Positions 25,019-33,564 of a stretch of DNA of 64,000 nt are shown one piece after another. Source of the DNA: Streptomyces diacarni. Its GTDB lineage: Bacteria; Actinomycetota; Actinomycetes; Streptomycetales; Streptomycetaceae. Position 1 is the first letter of the stretch; each line of letters begins with the position of its first letter. The notes beneath the pieces were generated by a model. That model saw only the letters and a list, made by a program, of their open reading frames with translations, was not told where the DNA came from and did no database searches. Where the stretch lies: positions 353,726 through 417,725 of the forward strand of contig NZ_QOIN01000043.1 of assembly GCF_003323715.1 (NCBI RefSeq). Reading direction: 5' to 3'. The position numbers were made by a program, and so were the translations under genes.

Positions 25019-25693
25019 ATGCAGAGTGATCTCTTCGCTTCGAAGAACATGGCGCAGCCGCCCTCCGCACCGGGGATGGAGCTGCAGAACGACAAGTGTG
25101 TGAAGTACACGGTCAACGGCGAGTGCTACGCGCGGCAGGGCTCGATGGTGGCCTTCCGGGGGAACCTCAAGTTCGAGAAGAAGGGGCAGGGCGTCGGCAA
25201 CTTCCTCAAACGGCAGGTGACCGGCGAGGGGCTCGCGCTGATGTCGATCAGCGGGCAGGGGGAGGCGTGGTTCGCACACGAGGCGGAGAACTGCTTCGTC
25301 GTCGACATAGCTCCCGGCGACTCGCTCACCGTCAACGGCCGCAACGTGCTGTGTTTCGACGCCGGCCTGCACTACGAGATCGGCGTCGTCAAAGGCGCGG
25401 GGATGACCGGCGGCGGCCTGTTCAACAGCGTCTTCTCCGGCCAGGGCAGGCTCGGAGTGATCTGCGAGGGCACGCCGATCGTGATTCCGGTGTCCCAGCA
25501 GGCGCCGGTGTTCGTGGACACCGACGCGGTGGTGGGCTGGAGCGCCCAGCTGCACACCTCGCTGCACCGCTCGCAGAGCTTCGGATCGATGATCCGCGGG
25601 GGTTCGGGAGAGGCCGTACAACTGAGGCTGGACGGTGAGGGCTTCGTCATCGTCCGCCCGAGCGAGAAGCAACCGGCCCAGACCAGCAACTGA
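25019..25693 (+). CDS. AIM24 family protein
   Basis: 224 residues from ATG 25019. YTVNGECYARQGSMVAFRGN, then GEAWFAHEAENCFVVDIAPGDSLTVN and FSGQGRLGVICEGTPIVIPV match the AIM24/TerD-adjacent beta-sandwich family (named for a yeast mitochondrial biogenesis protein). Bacterial members often occur beside stress or tellurite-resistance genes; their role is not established. It ends in a polar tail. It is convergent with the ferredoxin reductase gene. Confidence 0.88.
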   Translation: MQSDLFASKNMAQPPSAPGMELQNDKCVKYTVNGECYARQGSMVAFRGNLKFEKKGQGVGNFLKRQVTGEGLALMSISGQGEAWFAHEAENCFVVDIAPGDSLTVNGRNVLCFDAGLHYEIGVVKGAGMTGGGLFNSVFSGQGRLGVICEGTPIVIPVSQQAPVFVDTDAVVGWSAQLHTSLHRSQSFGSMIRGGSGEAVQLRLDGEGFVIVRPSEKQPAQTSN

Positions 25694-25748
25694 CCCCCCT
25701 CCCGGGCGAACCCACGCACCTGTCCTGCGGTCCACCCGCGCGCACGTC

Positions 25749-25838
25749 CGCCCGGTACGGGACCGCCCGGTACGGGACCGCCCGGTACGGGACGGCTGGG
25801 TGTGGGGCCGCCGGGTAGGGGACCGTTGGGCGCGGGGC
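25749..25838 (+). repeat. 15-bp minisatellite, three exact plus three degenerate copies
   Basis: CGCCCGGTACGGGAC occurs three times head to tail (25749-25793) and three diverged copies continue the same 15-base register to 25838. It lies between the stops of the convergent AIM24 and ferredoxin reductase genes, so it is non-coding, although the period would keep a reading frame. Confidence 0.8.
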
Positions 25839-25877
25839 CGCACGAGCACGCGGCCCCCGCCCTCATGTGGAGGGTTC

Positions 25878-27062
25878 TCACACCGCGGCCAGTCCTCCCT
25901 CGCGGGTGAGCTCGCGGCGGGCTCGGGTGAAGGGGCGGGGGCGGTTGGCGGCGAGGACCGCGGTGGTGGTGCCGTCGCGTTCGTAGACGGCGAGGAAGCT
26001 GCGGTCCTCGGGTGCGCCCTCCACGAGGCGCACGGTGTCGTGCGGGCCGCGGTGGCCCGCGAGTTGGATGCGGATGCCGTACTGGTCGGACCAGAAGTAG
26101 GGCAGCGCGGTGTATGTCTGCACCGTCGCGCCGGCCAGCAGGTTGCGGGCCGCGACGGCTGCCGACTCCATGGCGCTGGTCCAGTGTTCGGCCCGCCGCC
26201 CTGCCGTGCGGGCCACGTCGCCGACGGCGACCACGCCGGGCAGTGCGGTGACTCCGCCCGCGTCGCACACGACGCCGTCGTCCAGCGCGAGGCCGGAGCC
26301 GGTCAACCAGTCGGTGGCCGGGCGTGCGCCGATTCCGACGAGGACGACGTCGGCGGGCAGGAACCGGCCGTCGGCCAGCTCGACCCAGCCGACCCGGCCA
26401 CCCTGCCCGCTGCCCGGCACGCCGTCGGCGTGCAGTCCGCGCACGCCTGTGCCGGTCAGCAGGGTGACGCCGTGGTCGGTGTGCAGGTCGGCGCAGAACG
26501 CGGCCATGCGCGCGCCGAGTTGCGGTAGCAGCGGCGCGTCGGCTGCCTCGACGACGGTGACGTTGTGCCCGAGCGTGGCGCAGGAGGAGGCGACCTCGGC
26601 GCCGATGAAGCCGGCTCCGATGACGACGACCCGCACCTGCCCGCGGCTCAGATCCTCGCGGAGCGCGGCGGCGTCGTCGAGGGTGCGCAGGGTGTGGACA
26701 CCCTCCAGTGGCTCCCCTGGCAGCGTGCGAGGGGTGGCTCCGGTGGCGATCACCACGCCGTCGGTGGCCAGGGTACGCCCGCCGGCGAGCGTGACACTGC
26801 CGGCCGGGGGGTCGAGGCCCTCGGCACGGGTGCCCAGCAGCCAGTCGGCGTCGAGTTCGGCGATCTCCTCCGCGTCGGCGAGGGAGAGTTTTTCCGCGGT
26901 CAGGGCTCCGGTCAGGAATTCCTTGGAGAGCGGAGGGCGGTCGTAGGGCCTGTGGTGTTCCTCCCCTACGATCACCAGGCGTCCTTCGTAGCCTTCCGCG
27001 CGCAGCGCGAGCGCGGTGTGGAGTCCGGCGAGGGATGCGCCGATCACGGTGATGGTCCTCAT
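25878..27062 (-). CDS. Ferredoxin reductase (FAD/NAD(P)H) of the betaine demethylase system
   Basis: 394 residues. MRTITVIGASLAGLHTALAL (FAD GxGxxG-like), RPYDRPPLSKEFL (the R-P-P-L-S-K signature of oxygenase-coupled reductases), VRVVVIGAGFIGAEVASSCA (NAD binding) and GVVAVGDVAR (FAD-ribityl Asp) are all present. It passes electrons from NAD(P)H to a ferredoxin. Its ATG overlaps the stop of the Rieske ferredoxin gene upstream, so the two are made together and probably feed the GbcA-like oxygenase encoded 6.5 kb away. Confidence 0.9.
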   Translation of the reverse strand: MRTITVIGASLAGLHTALALRAEGYEGRLVIVGEEHHRPYDRPPLSKEFLTGALTAEKLSLADAEEIAELDADWLLGTRAEGLDPPAGSVTLAGGRTLATDGVVIATGATPRTLPGEPLEGVHTLRTLDDAAALREDLSRGQVRVVVIGAGFIGAEVASSCATLGHNVTVVEAADAPLLPQLGARMAAFCADLHTDHGVTLLTGTGVRGLHADGVPGSGQGGRVGWVELADGRFLPADVVLVGIGARPATDWLTGSGLALDDGVVCDAGGVTALPGVVAVGDVARTAGRRAEHWTSAMESAAVAARNLLAGATVQTYTALPYFWSDQYGIRIQLAGHRGPHDTVRLVEGAPEDRSFLAVYERDGTTTAVLAANRPRPFTRARRELTREGGLAAV

Positions 27063-27415
27063 GCGGCGCTCCCTTGGGTGGCCGTTGCGGTCTGCGGTTG
27101 GGGTGCGGCCTGGCCGGTCTCGACGTGTACCCACACGGTGCCGTCGAGCACGCTCACAGGGTGGGTGCGTACCGGCTTGCGGGCGGGGAGGCAGGTGGGG
27201 CGTCCGGTGCGCAGGTCGAATGAAGCCGCGTGCAGCGGGCATTCGACCAGACAGCCCTCGAGCCAGCCTTCGGAGAGGGACGCGTCCTGGTGGGTGCAGG
27301 TGTCGTCGACGGCGTACAGCTCGCCGTCGGCGTTGAAGACGGCGATGGGAGGTTCGAGGTCGAGGCGGATGGACTCACCGGCGGGCAGGTCCTCAAGGCG
27401 ACAGACGGGTATCAC
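27059..27415 (-). CDS. Rieske-type [2Fe-2S] ferredoxin
   Basis: 118 residues from GTG 27415 (GAGGTGA upstream). The cluster ligands are Cys40/His42 in CTHQDASLSEG and Cys59/His62 in CPLHAASFDLRTG, the C-x-H and C-x2-H of Rieske ferredoxins. It should carry electrons from the overlapping reductase to a Rieske oxygenase. The gene is divergent from the IclR regulator, which probably controls it. Confidence 0.92.
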   Translation of the reverse strand: MIPVCRLEDLPAGESIRLDLEPPIAVFNADGELYAVDDTCTHQDASLSEGWLEGCLVECPLHAASFDLRTGRPTCLPARKPVRTHPVSVLDGTVWVHVETGQAAPQPQTATATQGSAA

Positions 27416-27499
27416 TGTGATTCACCTCGCGAGCGGGGTCTGCGGCCCCCGGCTGTGGAGGGCCGGGGTGGTGCTGGCATGCACTTCGCTACTATCCGA

Positions 27500-27523
27500 G
27501 TTCCGTATCGCGCACGATGGAGC
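27500..27523. promoter_or_regulatory. Candidate IclR operator (imperfect palindrome)
   Basis: A dyad centred on GCGC (27510-27513) has arms of the form G-x-TCC-x-T and A-x-GGA-x-C. It sits between the divergent Rieske ferredoxin and IclR genes, where an autoregulator would bind. It overlaps an in-frame ATG at 27517, which speaks against that ATG as the IclR start. Confidence 0.5.
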
Positions 27524-27669
27524 GTGATGCGCAACAGAATCCAAGCGGGAAGGCTTCACGTCAAGCACCCGCCGACGACCTCCGCCGGGACGTGACGGAG
27601 GGGGCGGCGCGGACGCGCGCCGGCAACCGTGTACCACCAACCAGGCCACCAGGCGGTGACGTTGAGCAG

Positions 27670-28473
27670 ATGAGCGAAAAGACGGAGGACACAGGGTCGG
27701 GCAGGCAGTCCAGAGGAGCGGCTGCCTCAGTCCAGTCGGTCGACCGCGCGGTGAGCGTGCTGGAGATTCTCGCCCGGCACACCGACGCGGGAGTGACCGA
27801 GATCGCCGAGGAGCTGGGCGTCCACAAGTCCACGGCGTTCCGGCTGCTGGGGGTGCTGGAGGCCAGGGGCCTGGTCTCCCAGGAGCAGGATCGCGGCAAG
27901 TACTACCTGGGGCCCGGGGTGTTGAGACTGGCGGGGGCCGCGGCCTCCCGGCTGGACATCTCGCAAGAGGGCGCGCCGGTGTGCCGGGAGCTGGCCGAGG
28001 AGGCCGGTGAGACGGCGAACATCGCGGTGCTCGACGACGACGCGGCGGTCAACATCATGCAGGCGCGGGGTTCGTCGTCGGTGACCGCTCAGAACTGGCT
28101 GGGCAGAAGGACGCCGCTGCACGCCACCTCCAGCGGGAAGGCGCTGCTGGCGCACCAGCCCAAGTCGGTGCAGGAGAGCGTGCTGGCCAGAAAGCTGCCG
28201 CGGCTGACGGATCACACGGTGGTCTCGCCCGCCGAGCTGCGGGTTGAGCTGAGGTCGGTGGCCAGGAACGGTTTCGCCTCGGCGCGTGACGAGCTGGAGA
28301 TCGGATTGCACGCGGTGGCGGCGCCGGTGCGGGCGCACGACGGCAAGGTCATCGGGGCGATCAGCGTCTCGGGGCCTTCGTACCGGCTGGAGGAGGAGCG
28401 GCTGCACGAGGTCGCCAAGCGCACGGTGGCCGCGGCGCAGGACCTGTCCCGCCGCATGGGGTACGCGTACTGA
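27670..28473 (+). CDS. IclR-family regulator of the betaine cluster
   Basis: 267 residues. Start ATG 27670 (MSEKTEDTGSGRQSRG) is chosen because longer forms add Arg/Pro-rich sequence and run through the likely operator. A winged helix (SVDRAVSVLEILARHTDAGV, then IAEELGVHKSTAFRLLGVLE) is followed by the IclR effector domain (ETANIAVLDDDAAVNIMQ, TPLHATSSGKALLA, GAISVSGPSYRL). A strong terminator follows. It lies between the ferredoxin pair and the catabolic operon and likely controls both, with betaine or a product as ligand. That ligand is inferred. Confidence 0.88.
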   Translation: MSEKTEDTGSGRQSRGAAASVQSVDRAVSVLEILARHTDAGVTEIAEELGVHKSTAFRLLGVLEARGLVSQEQDRGKYYLGPGVLRLAGAAASRLDISQEGAPVCRELAEEAGETANIAVLDDDAAVNIMQARGSSSVTAQNWLGRRTPLHATSSGKALLAHQPKSVQESVLARKLPRLTDHTVVSPAELRVELRSVARNGFASARDELEIGLHAVAAPVRAHDGKVIGAISVSGPSYRLEEERLHEVAKRTVAAAQDLSRRMGYAY

Positions 28474-28562
28474 GCTTCGGGCACTCCACGGCGTGGCGAT
28501 CGGGTGTGAACGTCACGACTTTCTGATGGGGCTTCAGCTTTCGTACCGCCCCGACCTCCCAT

Positions 28563-28596
28563 AACTGCGGGTCCGGCATCGCCCGGGCCCGCAGTT
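28563..28596 (+). terminator. Terminator hairpin after the IclR gene
   Basis: AACTGCGGG and CCCGCAGTT are perfect arms; with the inner GTCCGG/CCGGGC the stem reaches 14 base pairs with one T-G pair and a six-base loop. It is 90 bases past the IclR stop and followed by CGCGTTTATG. Confidence 0.8.
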
Positions 28597-28638
28597 CGCG
28601 TTTATGACGGCCCGTCAGGAACCACTGATCGTCTTCTC

Positions 28639-28678
28639 TTGACGGCGACGGACGGCGTTCTCACTATGTCTCCCATAG
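28639..28678 (+). promoter_or_regulatory. Promoter with overlapping dyad ahead of the betaine catabolic operon
   Basis: TTGACG (28639-28644) and CACTAT (28662-28667) are 17 bases apart, a good housekeeping -35/-10 pair. An inverted repeat CTATG-TCTCC-CATAG (28664-28678) overlaps the -10, a natural place for repression or IclR control. The first gene starts 53 bases beyond the -10. Confidence 0.6.
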
Positions 28679-28719
28679 CGCAACCAGTCGTGCACTACGC
28701 AACAATGCGAGGTCTGGGA

Positions 28720-29805
28720 ATGCCACACGAGGTCCGCGCTGTCATCGCGATGAAGAAGGATGCCCCGGCCGAGGTGCAGCCGGTCCTGGTACCGGATCCA
28801 GGGCCCGGAGAGGTCCTCGTCTCCGTCCAGGCATGCGGTGTCTGCCACACCGATCTGCACTACAGGGAAGGCGCCGTGAGCGACGACTTCCCGTTCCTGC
28901 TCGGCCACGAGGCCGCGGGCATCGTCGAGGAGACGGGCCCCGGCGTCACCGATCTGCGCCCCGGCGACTTCGTCGTCCTCGCCTGGCGCGCACCGTGCGG
29001 AAGCTGCCGCGCCTGCCGCAAGGGGCGGCCCTGGTACTGCTTCGACTCGCGCAACGCCCGGCAGCCGATGACGCTGCTGGACGGCACCCCGCTCACCCCG
29101 GCGTTGGGCATCGGGGCCTTCGCCGAGAAAACCCTGGTCGACGCGGGTCAGGCCGTGCGGGTCGATCCGGCGGCGCGCCCCGAGGCCGCCGGACTCATCG
29201 GCTGCGGCGTGATGGCCGGCTGGGGTGCGGCCGTCCACACCGGCGGGGTGGCCAACGGCGACACCGTCGCCGTCATCGGCTGCGGCGGCGTCGGCAACGC
29301 GGCCATCGCGGCCGCCTCGCTGGCCGGGGCGCGCCGGGTGATCGCCGTCGACATCGACGACGCCAAGCTGGACGTGGCCGCCAGGTTCGGGGCCAGCCAC
29401 AGCGTCAACTCGCGCGGCACGGATCCGGTCGCGGCGGTGCGTGAACTGACCGGTGGGCACGGCGCCGACCTCGTCGTCGAGGCCGTCGGCCGCCCCGAGA
29501 CGTACCTGCAGGGGTTCCACATGCGCGACCTGGCGGGCGTGCTCGTCCAGGCCGGGGTGCCCTCGCCGGGCGTGACCATCGAGCTGCCGTTCCAGGAGCT
29601 GTTCTCCCGGGGCGGTGCCCTCAAGGCCTCCTGGTACGGGGACTGCCTGCCCAGCAGGGACTTCCCCGTCCTGATCGACCTCTATCTCAGCGGCAAGCTC
29701 GACCTGGGCGCCTTCGTCACCGAGACGATCGCGCTGGACGAGGTCGAGGTCGCCTTCGAACGGATGCAGCGCGGCAAGGTGCTGCGATCGGTGGTGGTCC
29801 TGTGA
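28720..29805 (+). CDS. S-(hydroxymethyl)mycothiol dehydrogenase (mycothiol-dependent formaldehyde dehydrogenase)
   Basis: 361 residues; ATG 28720 has GAGG seven bases upstream and gives the family's usual start (MPHEVRAVIAMKKDAP). It is a zinc class III-type alcohol dehydrogenase: CGVCHTDLHYRE (catalytic zinc Cys), GHEAAG, the structural-zinc loop PCGSCRACRKGRPWYC and GCGGVGNAA for NAD. The stretch FSRGGALKASWYGDCLP and the end FERMQRGKVLRSVVVL are characteristic of the mycothiol-dependent enzyme. It oxidises the formaldehyde-mycothiol adduct. Placed first in an operon of three demethylating enzymes, it removes the formaldehyde they release. Confidence 0.9.
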   Translation: MPHEVRAVIAMKKDAPAEVQPVLVPDPGPGEVLVSVQACGVCHTDLHYREGAVSDDFPFLLGHEAAGIVEETGPGVTDLRPGDFVVLAWRAPCGSCRACRKGRPWYCFDSRNARQPMTLLDGTPLTPALGIGAFAEKTLVDAGQAVRVDPAARPEAAGLIGCGVMAGWGAAVHTGGVANGDTVAVIGCGGVGNAAIAAASLAGARRVIAVDIDDAKLDVAARFGASHSVNSRGTDPVAAVRELTGGHGADLVVEAVGRPETYLQGFHMRDLAGVLVQAGVPSPGVTIELPFQELFSRGGALKASWYGDCLPSRDFPVLIDLYLSGKLDLGAFVTETIALDEVEVAFERMQRGKVLRSVVVL

Positions 29806-32312
29806 ACATCCCTGAACCGGCCGTCGTCCCTCCCGACCCGCACGCCGCGCCCCCGCGCACGGAGCGCGTCGTCATCATCGGTGCCGGCATCGTCGGCTGC
29901 TCGCTGGCCGACGAACTGGCCGCGCGCGGCTGGCGCGACGTGACCGTCCTCGAACAGGGCCCGCTGGCGGCGCCCGGCGGCTCCACCTCGCATGCGCCGG
30001 GGCTCGTCTTCCGCACCAACGCCTCCCGGACCATGACGCAGTACGCGCGCTACACCGTCGAGAAGTTCAGCTCGCTCACCGTGGACGGGCGCTCCTGCTT
30101 CCTGCCGGTCGGCGGCCTGGAGGTCGCCTCCACCGAGGCGCGCCGGCTCGACCTGCACCGCAAGGCGGGGCTCGCCGCCGCCTGGGGTGTGGAGGGCGAG
30201 CTGGTGGGGCCCGCCCGGTGCGCCGAGCTCTTCCCCCTGCTGGACGCCGATGCCGTGCTCGGCGGCTTCCACACGCCGGGCGACGGACTGGCCCGCGCCC
30301 AGCTCGCCTGCCAGGCGCAGATCGAGCGCGCGCGGCGGCGCGGCGCCCGCTTCCTGGACCGGCACACGGTCACCGGTATCGAACGGGAGGGCGGCCGGGT
30401 GACGGGGGTCGTCACCGACCGGGGCACCTTCCCCGCGGACCACGTGGTCTCGGCGGCCGGCTTCTGGGGCCCGGTCATCGGCGCCATGGCGGGGGTGGAC
30501 GTCCCGCTCCTGCCGCTCGCGCACCAGTACGCGAAGACGGCGCCGCTGCCCGAGCTGACCGGAGCGCGGCCGCACGGCGCGGAGGCCGTGCGCCCCCTGC
30601 TGCGCCACCAGGACCACGACCTGTACTACCGCGAACACCTCGACCCGGCGGGCGGCCCCGGACGCATCGGCATCGGTACCTACGCGCACCGCCCGCTGCC
30701 CGTCGACCCGTACGCGATACCGGCGTTCGACGAGGCGCCGGTGATGCCGTCCTCGCTGCCCTTCACCGAGGAGGACTTCGCCGCGAGCTGGGCGGAGACG
30801 CGCCGCATGCTGCCCCGGCTCGCCGCCTCCCGTGTGGAGGAGGGCTTCAACGGTGTCTTCTCCTTCACTCCGGACGGCATGCCGCTGCTGGGCGAGTCCC
30901 GCACCCTGCGCGGGTTCTGGCTGGCCGAGGCGGTGTGGGTCACCCACTCGGCGGGGGCCGCCCGCGCCGTCGCGGAGCTGATGACGGACGGACGCACCAG
31001 CGTCGACGTGCACGAGTGCGACCTGCACCGGTTCGAGAAGGCGCAGCGCTCCCCCGCGTACGTGCGGGAGAGGGGGGTCAGCAGCTTCGTCGAGGTCTAC
31101 GACGTGATCCACCCGCTCCAGCCGCCCGAGCGGGCCAGGGCGCTGCGCACCAGCCCCTTCTACCCGCGCCAGCGGGAACTGGGCGCCCACTTCCTGGAGT
31201 CGGGCGGCTGGGAGCGGCCCCACTGGTACGAGGCCAACGCGCCGCTGGTCGCGGAACTGAAAGGGAAGCTCCCCGAGCGCGACGCCTGGTCGGCGCAGCA
31301 CTGGTCCCCCATCGCCGCGGCGGAGGCCGAGGTCACCCGCGCGCGGGTGGCCCTCTACGACATGACGCCGCTGCGGCGGCTGGAGGTCACAGGTCCCGGC
31401 TCGCTGGACTTCCTCCAGCGGATGACGACCAACAACCTCAAGAAGCGGCCAGGATCGGTCACCTACACCCTGCTGCTGGACGAGGCGGGCGGCATCCGCA
31501 GCGACCTGACGGCCGCCAGGCTCGGCCGCGACCGCTGGCAGCTGGGCGCCAACACCCCGGCCGACCTGGACTGGCTCATCCGCCGCGCGCCCGAGGGCGT
31601 ACAGGTACGCGACATCACCTCCGGCACCTGCTGCATCGGTGTCTGGGGGCCGCTGGCCCGGCAGTTGGTGCAGCCGCTGTCCCCCGCCGACCTCTCCCAC
31701 GAGGCCTTCGGCTACTTCAAGGCCCGCGAGACATATGTGGGGCACGTGCCGGTCACCGCGCTGCGGGTCAGCTACGTGGGTGAACTGGGCTGGGAGCTGT
31801 ACGCCGACGCCGATGTCGGACTGCGGCTGTGGGACACCCTGTGGGAGGCCGGGCAGCGGCTGGGCGTCATCGCGGCGGGGCGCAGCGCCTTCAACAGTCT
31901 CAGGCTGGAGAAGGGCTACCGCGCCTGGGGTTCCGACATGACCACGGAGCACACCCCCGAGGAGGCCGGTGTCTCCTTCGCCGTCCGCCCGTCCAAGGGC
32001 GACTTCGTCGGCCTCGGCGCGCTGGCCGCCCGCGGCCAGGCGGCACGCAAACTGGTCTGCCTCACGCTCGACGACCCCGCGGCGCTCGTCATGGGCAGTG
32101 AGCCCGTCCACCTCGACGGGGTCGTGGCCGGGTACGTGACCAGCGCCGGATACGGCTACAGCGTGGGCCGGTGCGTGGCGTACGCGTGGCTGCCGGCCGC
32201 CGCTGCCGCGCCGGGTACGGCGGTGTCCGTCGAGTACTTCGGCGAGAAGACCGCGGCGACGGTCGCAGCCGAGCCGCTGTTCGACCCCGAGATGGCCCGC
32301 ATCCGCCGCTGA
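29802..32312 (+). CDS. Dimethylglycine oxidase (FAD domain plus GcvT domain)
   Basis: 836 residues from a GTG overlapping the upstream stop. Residues 23-400 form a DAO-type FAD domain (GAGIVG at 27-32; STSHAPGLVF with His64 in the position that holds FAD covalently in Arthrobacter dimethylglycine oxidase). Residues about 430-830 form a GcvT-like folate domain (LYDMTPLRRLEVTGPGSLDF, then MTTNNLKKRPG and VSYVGELGWELY). It turns dimethylglycine into sarcosine and gives the methyl group as formaldehyde or methylene-THF. Length matches the family. Coupled to the aldehyde dehydrogenase gene upstream. Confidence 0.92.
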   Translation: MNIPEPAVVPPDPHAAPPRTERVVIIGAGIVGCSLADELAARGWRDVTVLEQGPLAAPGGSTSHAPGLVFRTNASRTMTQYARYTVEKFSSLTVDGRSCFLPVGGLEVASTEARRLDLHRKAGLAAAWGVEGELVGPARCAELFPLLDADAVLGGFHTPGDGLARAQLACQAQIERARRRGARFLDRHTVTGIEREGGRVTGVVTDRGTFPADHVVSAAGFWGPVIGAMAGVDVPLLPLAHQYAKTAPLPELTGARPHGAEAVRPLLRHQDHDLYYREHLDPAGGPGRIGIGTYAHRPLPVDPYAIPAFDEAPVMPSSLPFTEEDFAASWAETRRMLPRLAASRVEEGFNGVFSFTPDGMPLLGESRTLRGFWLAEAVWVTHSAGAARAVAELMTDGRTSVDVHECDLHRFEKAQRSPAYVRERGVSSFVEVYDVIHPLQPPERARALRTSPFYPRQRELGAHFLESGGWERPHWYEANAPLVAELKGKLPERDAWSAQHWSPIAAAEAEVTRARVALYDMTPLRRLEVTGPGSLDFLQRMTTNNLKKRPGSVTYTLLLDEAGGIRSDLTAARLGRDRWQLGANTPADLDWLIRRAPEGVQVRDITSGTCCIGVWGPLARQLVQPLSPADLSHEAFGYFKARETYVGHVPVTALRVSYVGELGWELYADADVGLRLWDTLWEAGQRLGVIAAGRSAFNSLRLEKGYRAWGSDMTTEHTPEEAGVSFAVRPSKGDFVGLGALAARGQAARKLVCLTLDDPAALVMGSEPVHLDGVVAGYVTSAGYGYSVGRCVAYAWLPAAAAAPGTAVSVEYFGEKTAATVAAEPLFDPEMARIRR

Positions 32313-32319
32313 TCCCCAC

Positions 32320-32361
32320 CCCCGCCCTCCCCGTCTCCCCGACGGGACGGGAAGGGCGGGG
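32320..32361 (+). other. Intercistronic hairpin within the betaine operon
   Basis: CCCCGCCCT (32320-32328) pairs with AGGGCGGGG (32353-32361) and inside it CCCGTC with GACGGG. It fills the only real gap in this operon and may trim or stabilise the upstream mRNA, lowering output of the downstream pair. Confidence 0.55.
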
Positions 32362-32388
32362 CAGGGGCCCACGAACAGGAGGCCCGCA

Positions 32389-33564
32389 GTGCCAGTCACC
32401 CGCGACGTCATCGTCATCGGCCTCGGCGGCATGGGCAGTGCCGCCGCCTACCACCTGGCGGCCCGAGGCCAGCAGGTCCTCGGGCTGGAGCGCTTCGGCC
32501 CTGCCCACAACCGCGGCTCCAGCCACGGCGGCTCCCGCATCACCCGCCAGTCCTACTTCGAGGACCCGGCCTACGTGCCGCTGCTCCTGCGCTCCTACGA
32601 ACTGTTCGCCAAGCTGGAGCGCGACACGGGGCGCACCCTGGCGACCCTCTGCGGAGGGGTGATGCTGGGCCGCCCGGACAGCCGCACCGTGGCGGGCAGC
32701 CGGCTTTCGGCCGAGCGGTGGGGGCTCCCCCACGAGATGCTCGACGCCACGGAGGTGCGGCGGCGCTTCCCGACGCTCACCCCGGGCCCCGACGAGGTGG
32801 CCCTGTACGAGGAGAGGGCCGGCTTCGTCCGCCCCGAGGCCACGGTCACCGCGCACGTGCAGCTCGCCCAGCAGGCGGGTGCGGACCTGCGATTCGAGGA
32901 GCCGGTGACCCGGTGGGAGGTGCTGCCGGGCGGCAAGGGCGTGCGCGTCCACACCGTGGACGACGTCTACACCGCGGGGCACCTGGTGGTGTGCCCCGGC
33001 GCGTGGGCGCCCCGCCTGCTGGCCGATCTCGGTGTCGGCTTCACCATCGAACGGCAGGTCATGTACTGGTTCCATCCGCGGGGCGGCACCGCGGCGTTCG
33101 AACCGGAGCGGCACCCCATCTACGTGTGGGAGGACGGCGACGGGGTGCAGATCTACGGCTTCCCCGCGATCGAGGGTCCGGACGGCGGCGCGAAGGTCGC
33201 CTTCTTCCGCAAGGGGTCGGTCTGCGACCCGGAGACCCTTGAGCGCACGGTCGGGCAGCGGGAGGCGGAGGCGATGGCAGCGCAGCTGCGGCCCCGCCTC
33301 CCCGACCTGCCCGGCAGCCTGCGCAGGGCCGTCGCCTGCATGTACACCACCACGGCGGACGAGCACTTCGTGCTGGCCCGGCACCCCGAGCACCCGGACT
33401 CGGTCACGGTGGCGTGCGGCTTCTCCGGGCACGGTTTCAAGTTCGTTCCCGTCGTCGGCGAGATCGTCGCCGACCTGGCGCTCACCGGCGCCACCGAGCA
33501 TCCGATCGCCCTCTTCGACCCACTGAGGCAGTCCGTGACGCCCGAGGGAGTGACCACACCATGA
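32389..33564 (+). CDS. Monomeric sarcosine oxidase-like flavoenzyme
   Basis: 391 residues from GTG 32389 with AGGAGG upstream. VIVIGLGGMGSAAAYHLAAR binds FAD. SSHGGSRITRQSYFEDP matches the active-site His/Arg loop of MSOX, and RRAVACMYTTTADEHFVLAR holds the Cys (about residue 317) that links FAD covalently. HGFKFVPVVGEIVADL is the usual end. The expected reaction is sarcosine to glycine plus formaldehyde and hydrogen peroxide. Relatives act on N-methyltryptophan, but the operon context favours sarcosine. Its stop overlaps the Rieske oxygenase start. Confidence 0.88.
   Translation: MPVTRDVIVIGLGGMGSAAAYHLAARGQQVLGLERFGPAHNRGSSHGGSRITRQSYFEDPAYVPLLLRSYELFAKLERDTGRTLATLCGGVMLGRPDSRTVAGSRLSAERWGLPHEMLDATEVRRRFPTLTPGPDEVALYEERAGFVRPEATVTAHVQLAQQAGADLRFEEPVTRWEVLPGGKGVRVHTVDDVYTAGHLVVCPGAWAPRLLADLGVGFTIERQVMYWFHPRGGTAAFEPERHPIYVWEDGDGVQIYGFPAIEGPDGGAKVAFFRKGSVCDPETLERTVGQREAEAMAAQLRPRLPDLPGSLRRAVACMYTTTADEHFVLARHPEHPDSVTVACGFSGHGFKFVPVVGEIVADLALTGATEHPIALFDPLRQSVTPEGVTTP

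Noticed and set aside
25749..25838. Repeat array as a CRISPR
   Set aside because: Units are 15 bases, head to tail without spacers, and no cas genes are present.
29682..32432. Long minus-strand frame opposite the dimethylglycine oxidase gene
   Set aside because: Composition is Arg/Gly/Val-rich without domains, while the plus strand encodes a clear two-domain enzyme.
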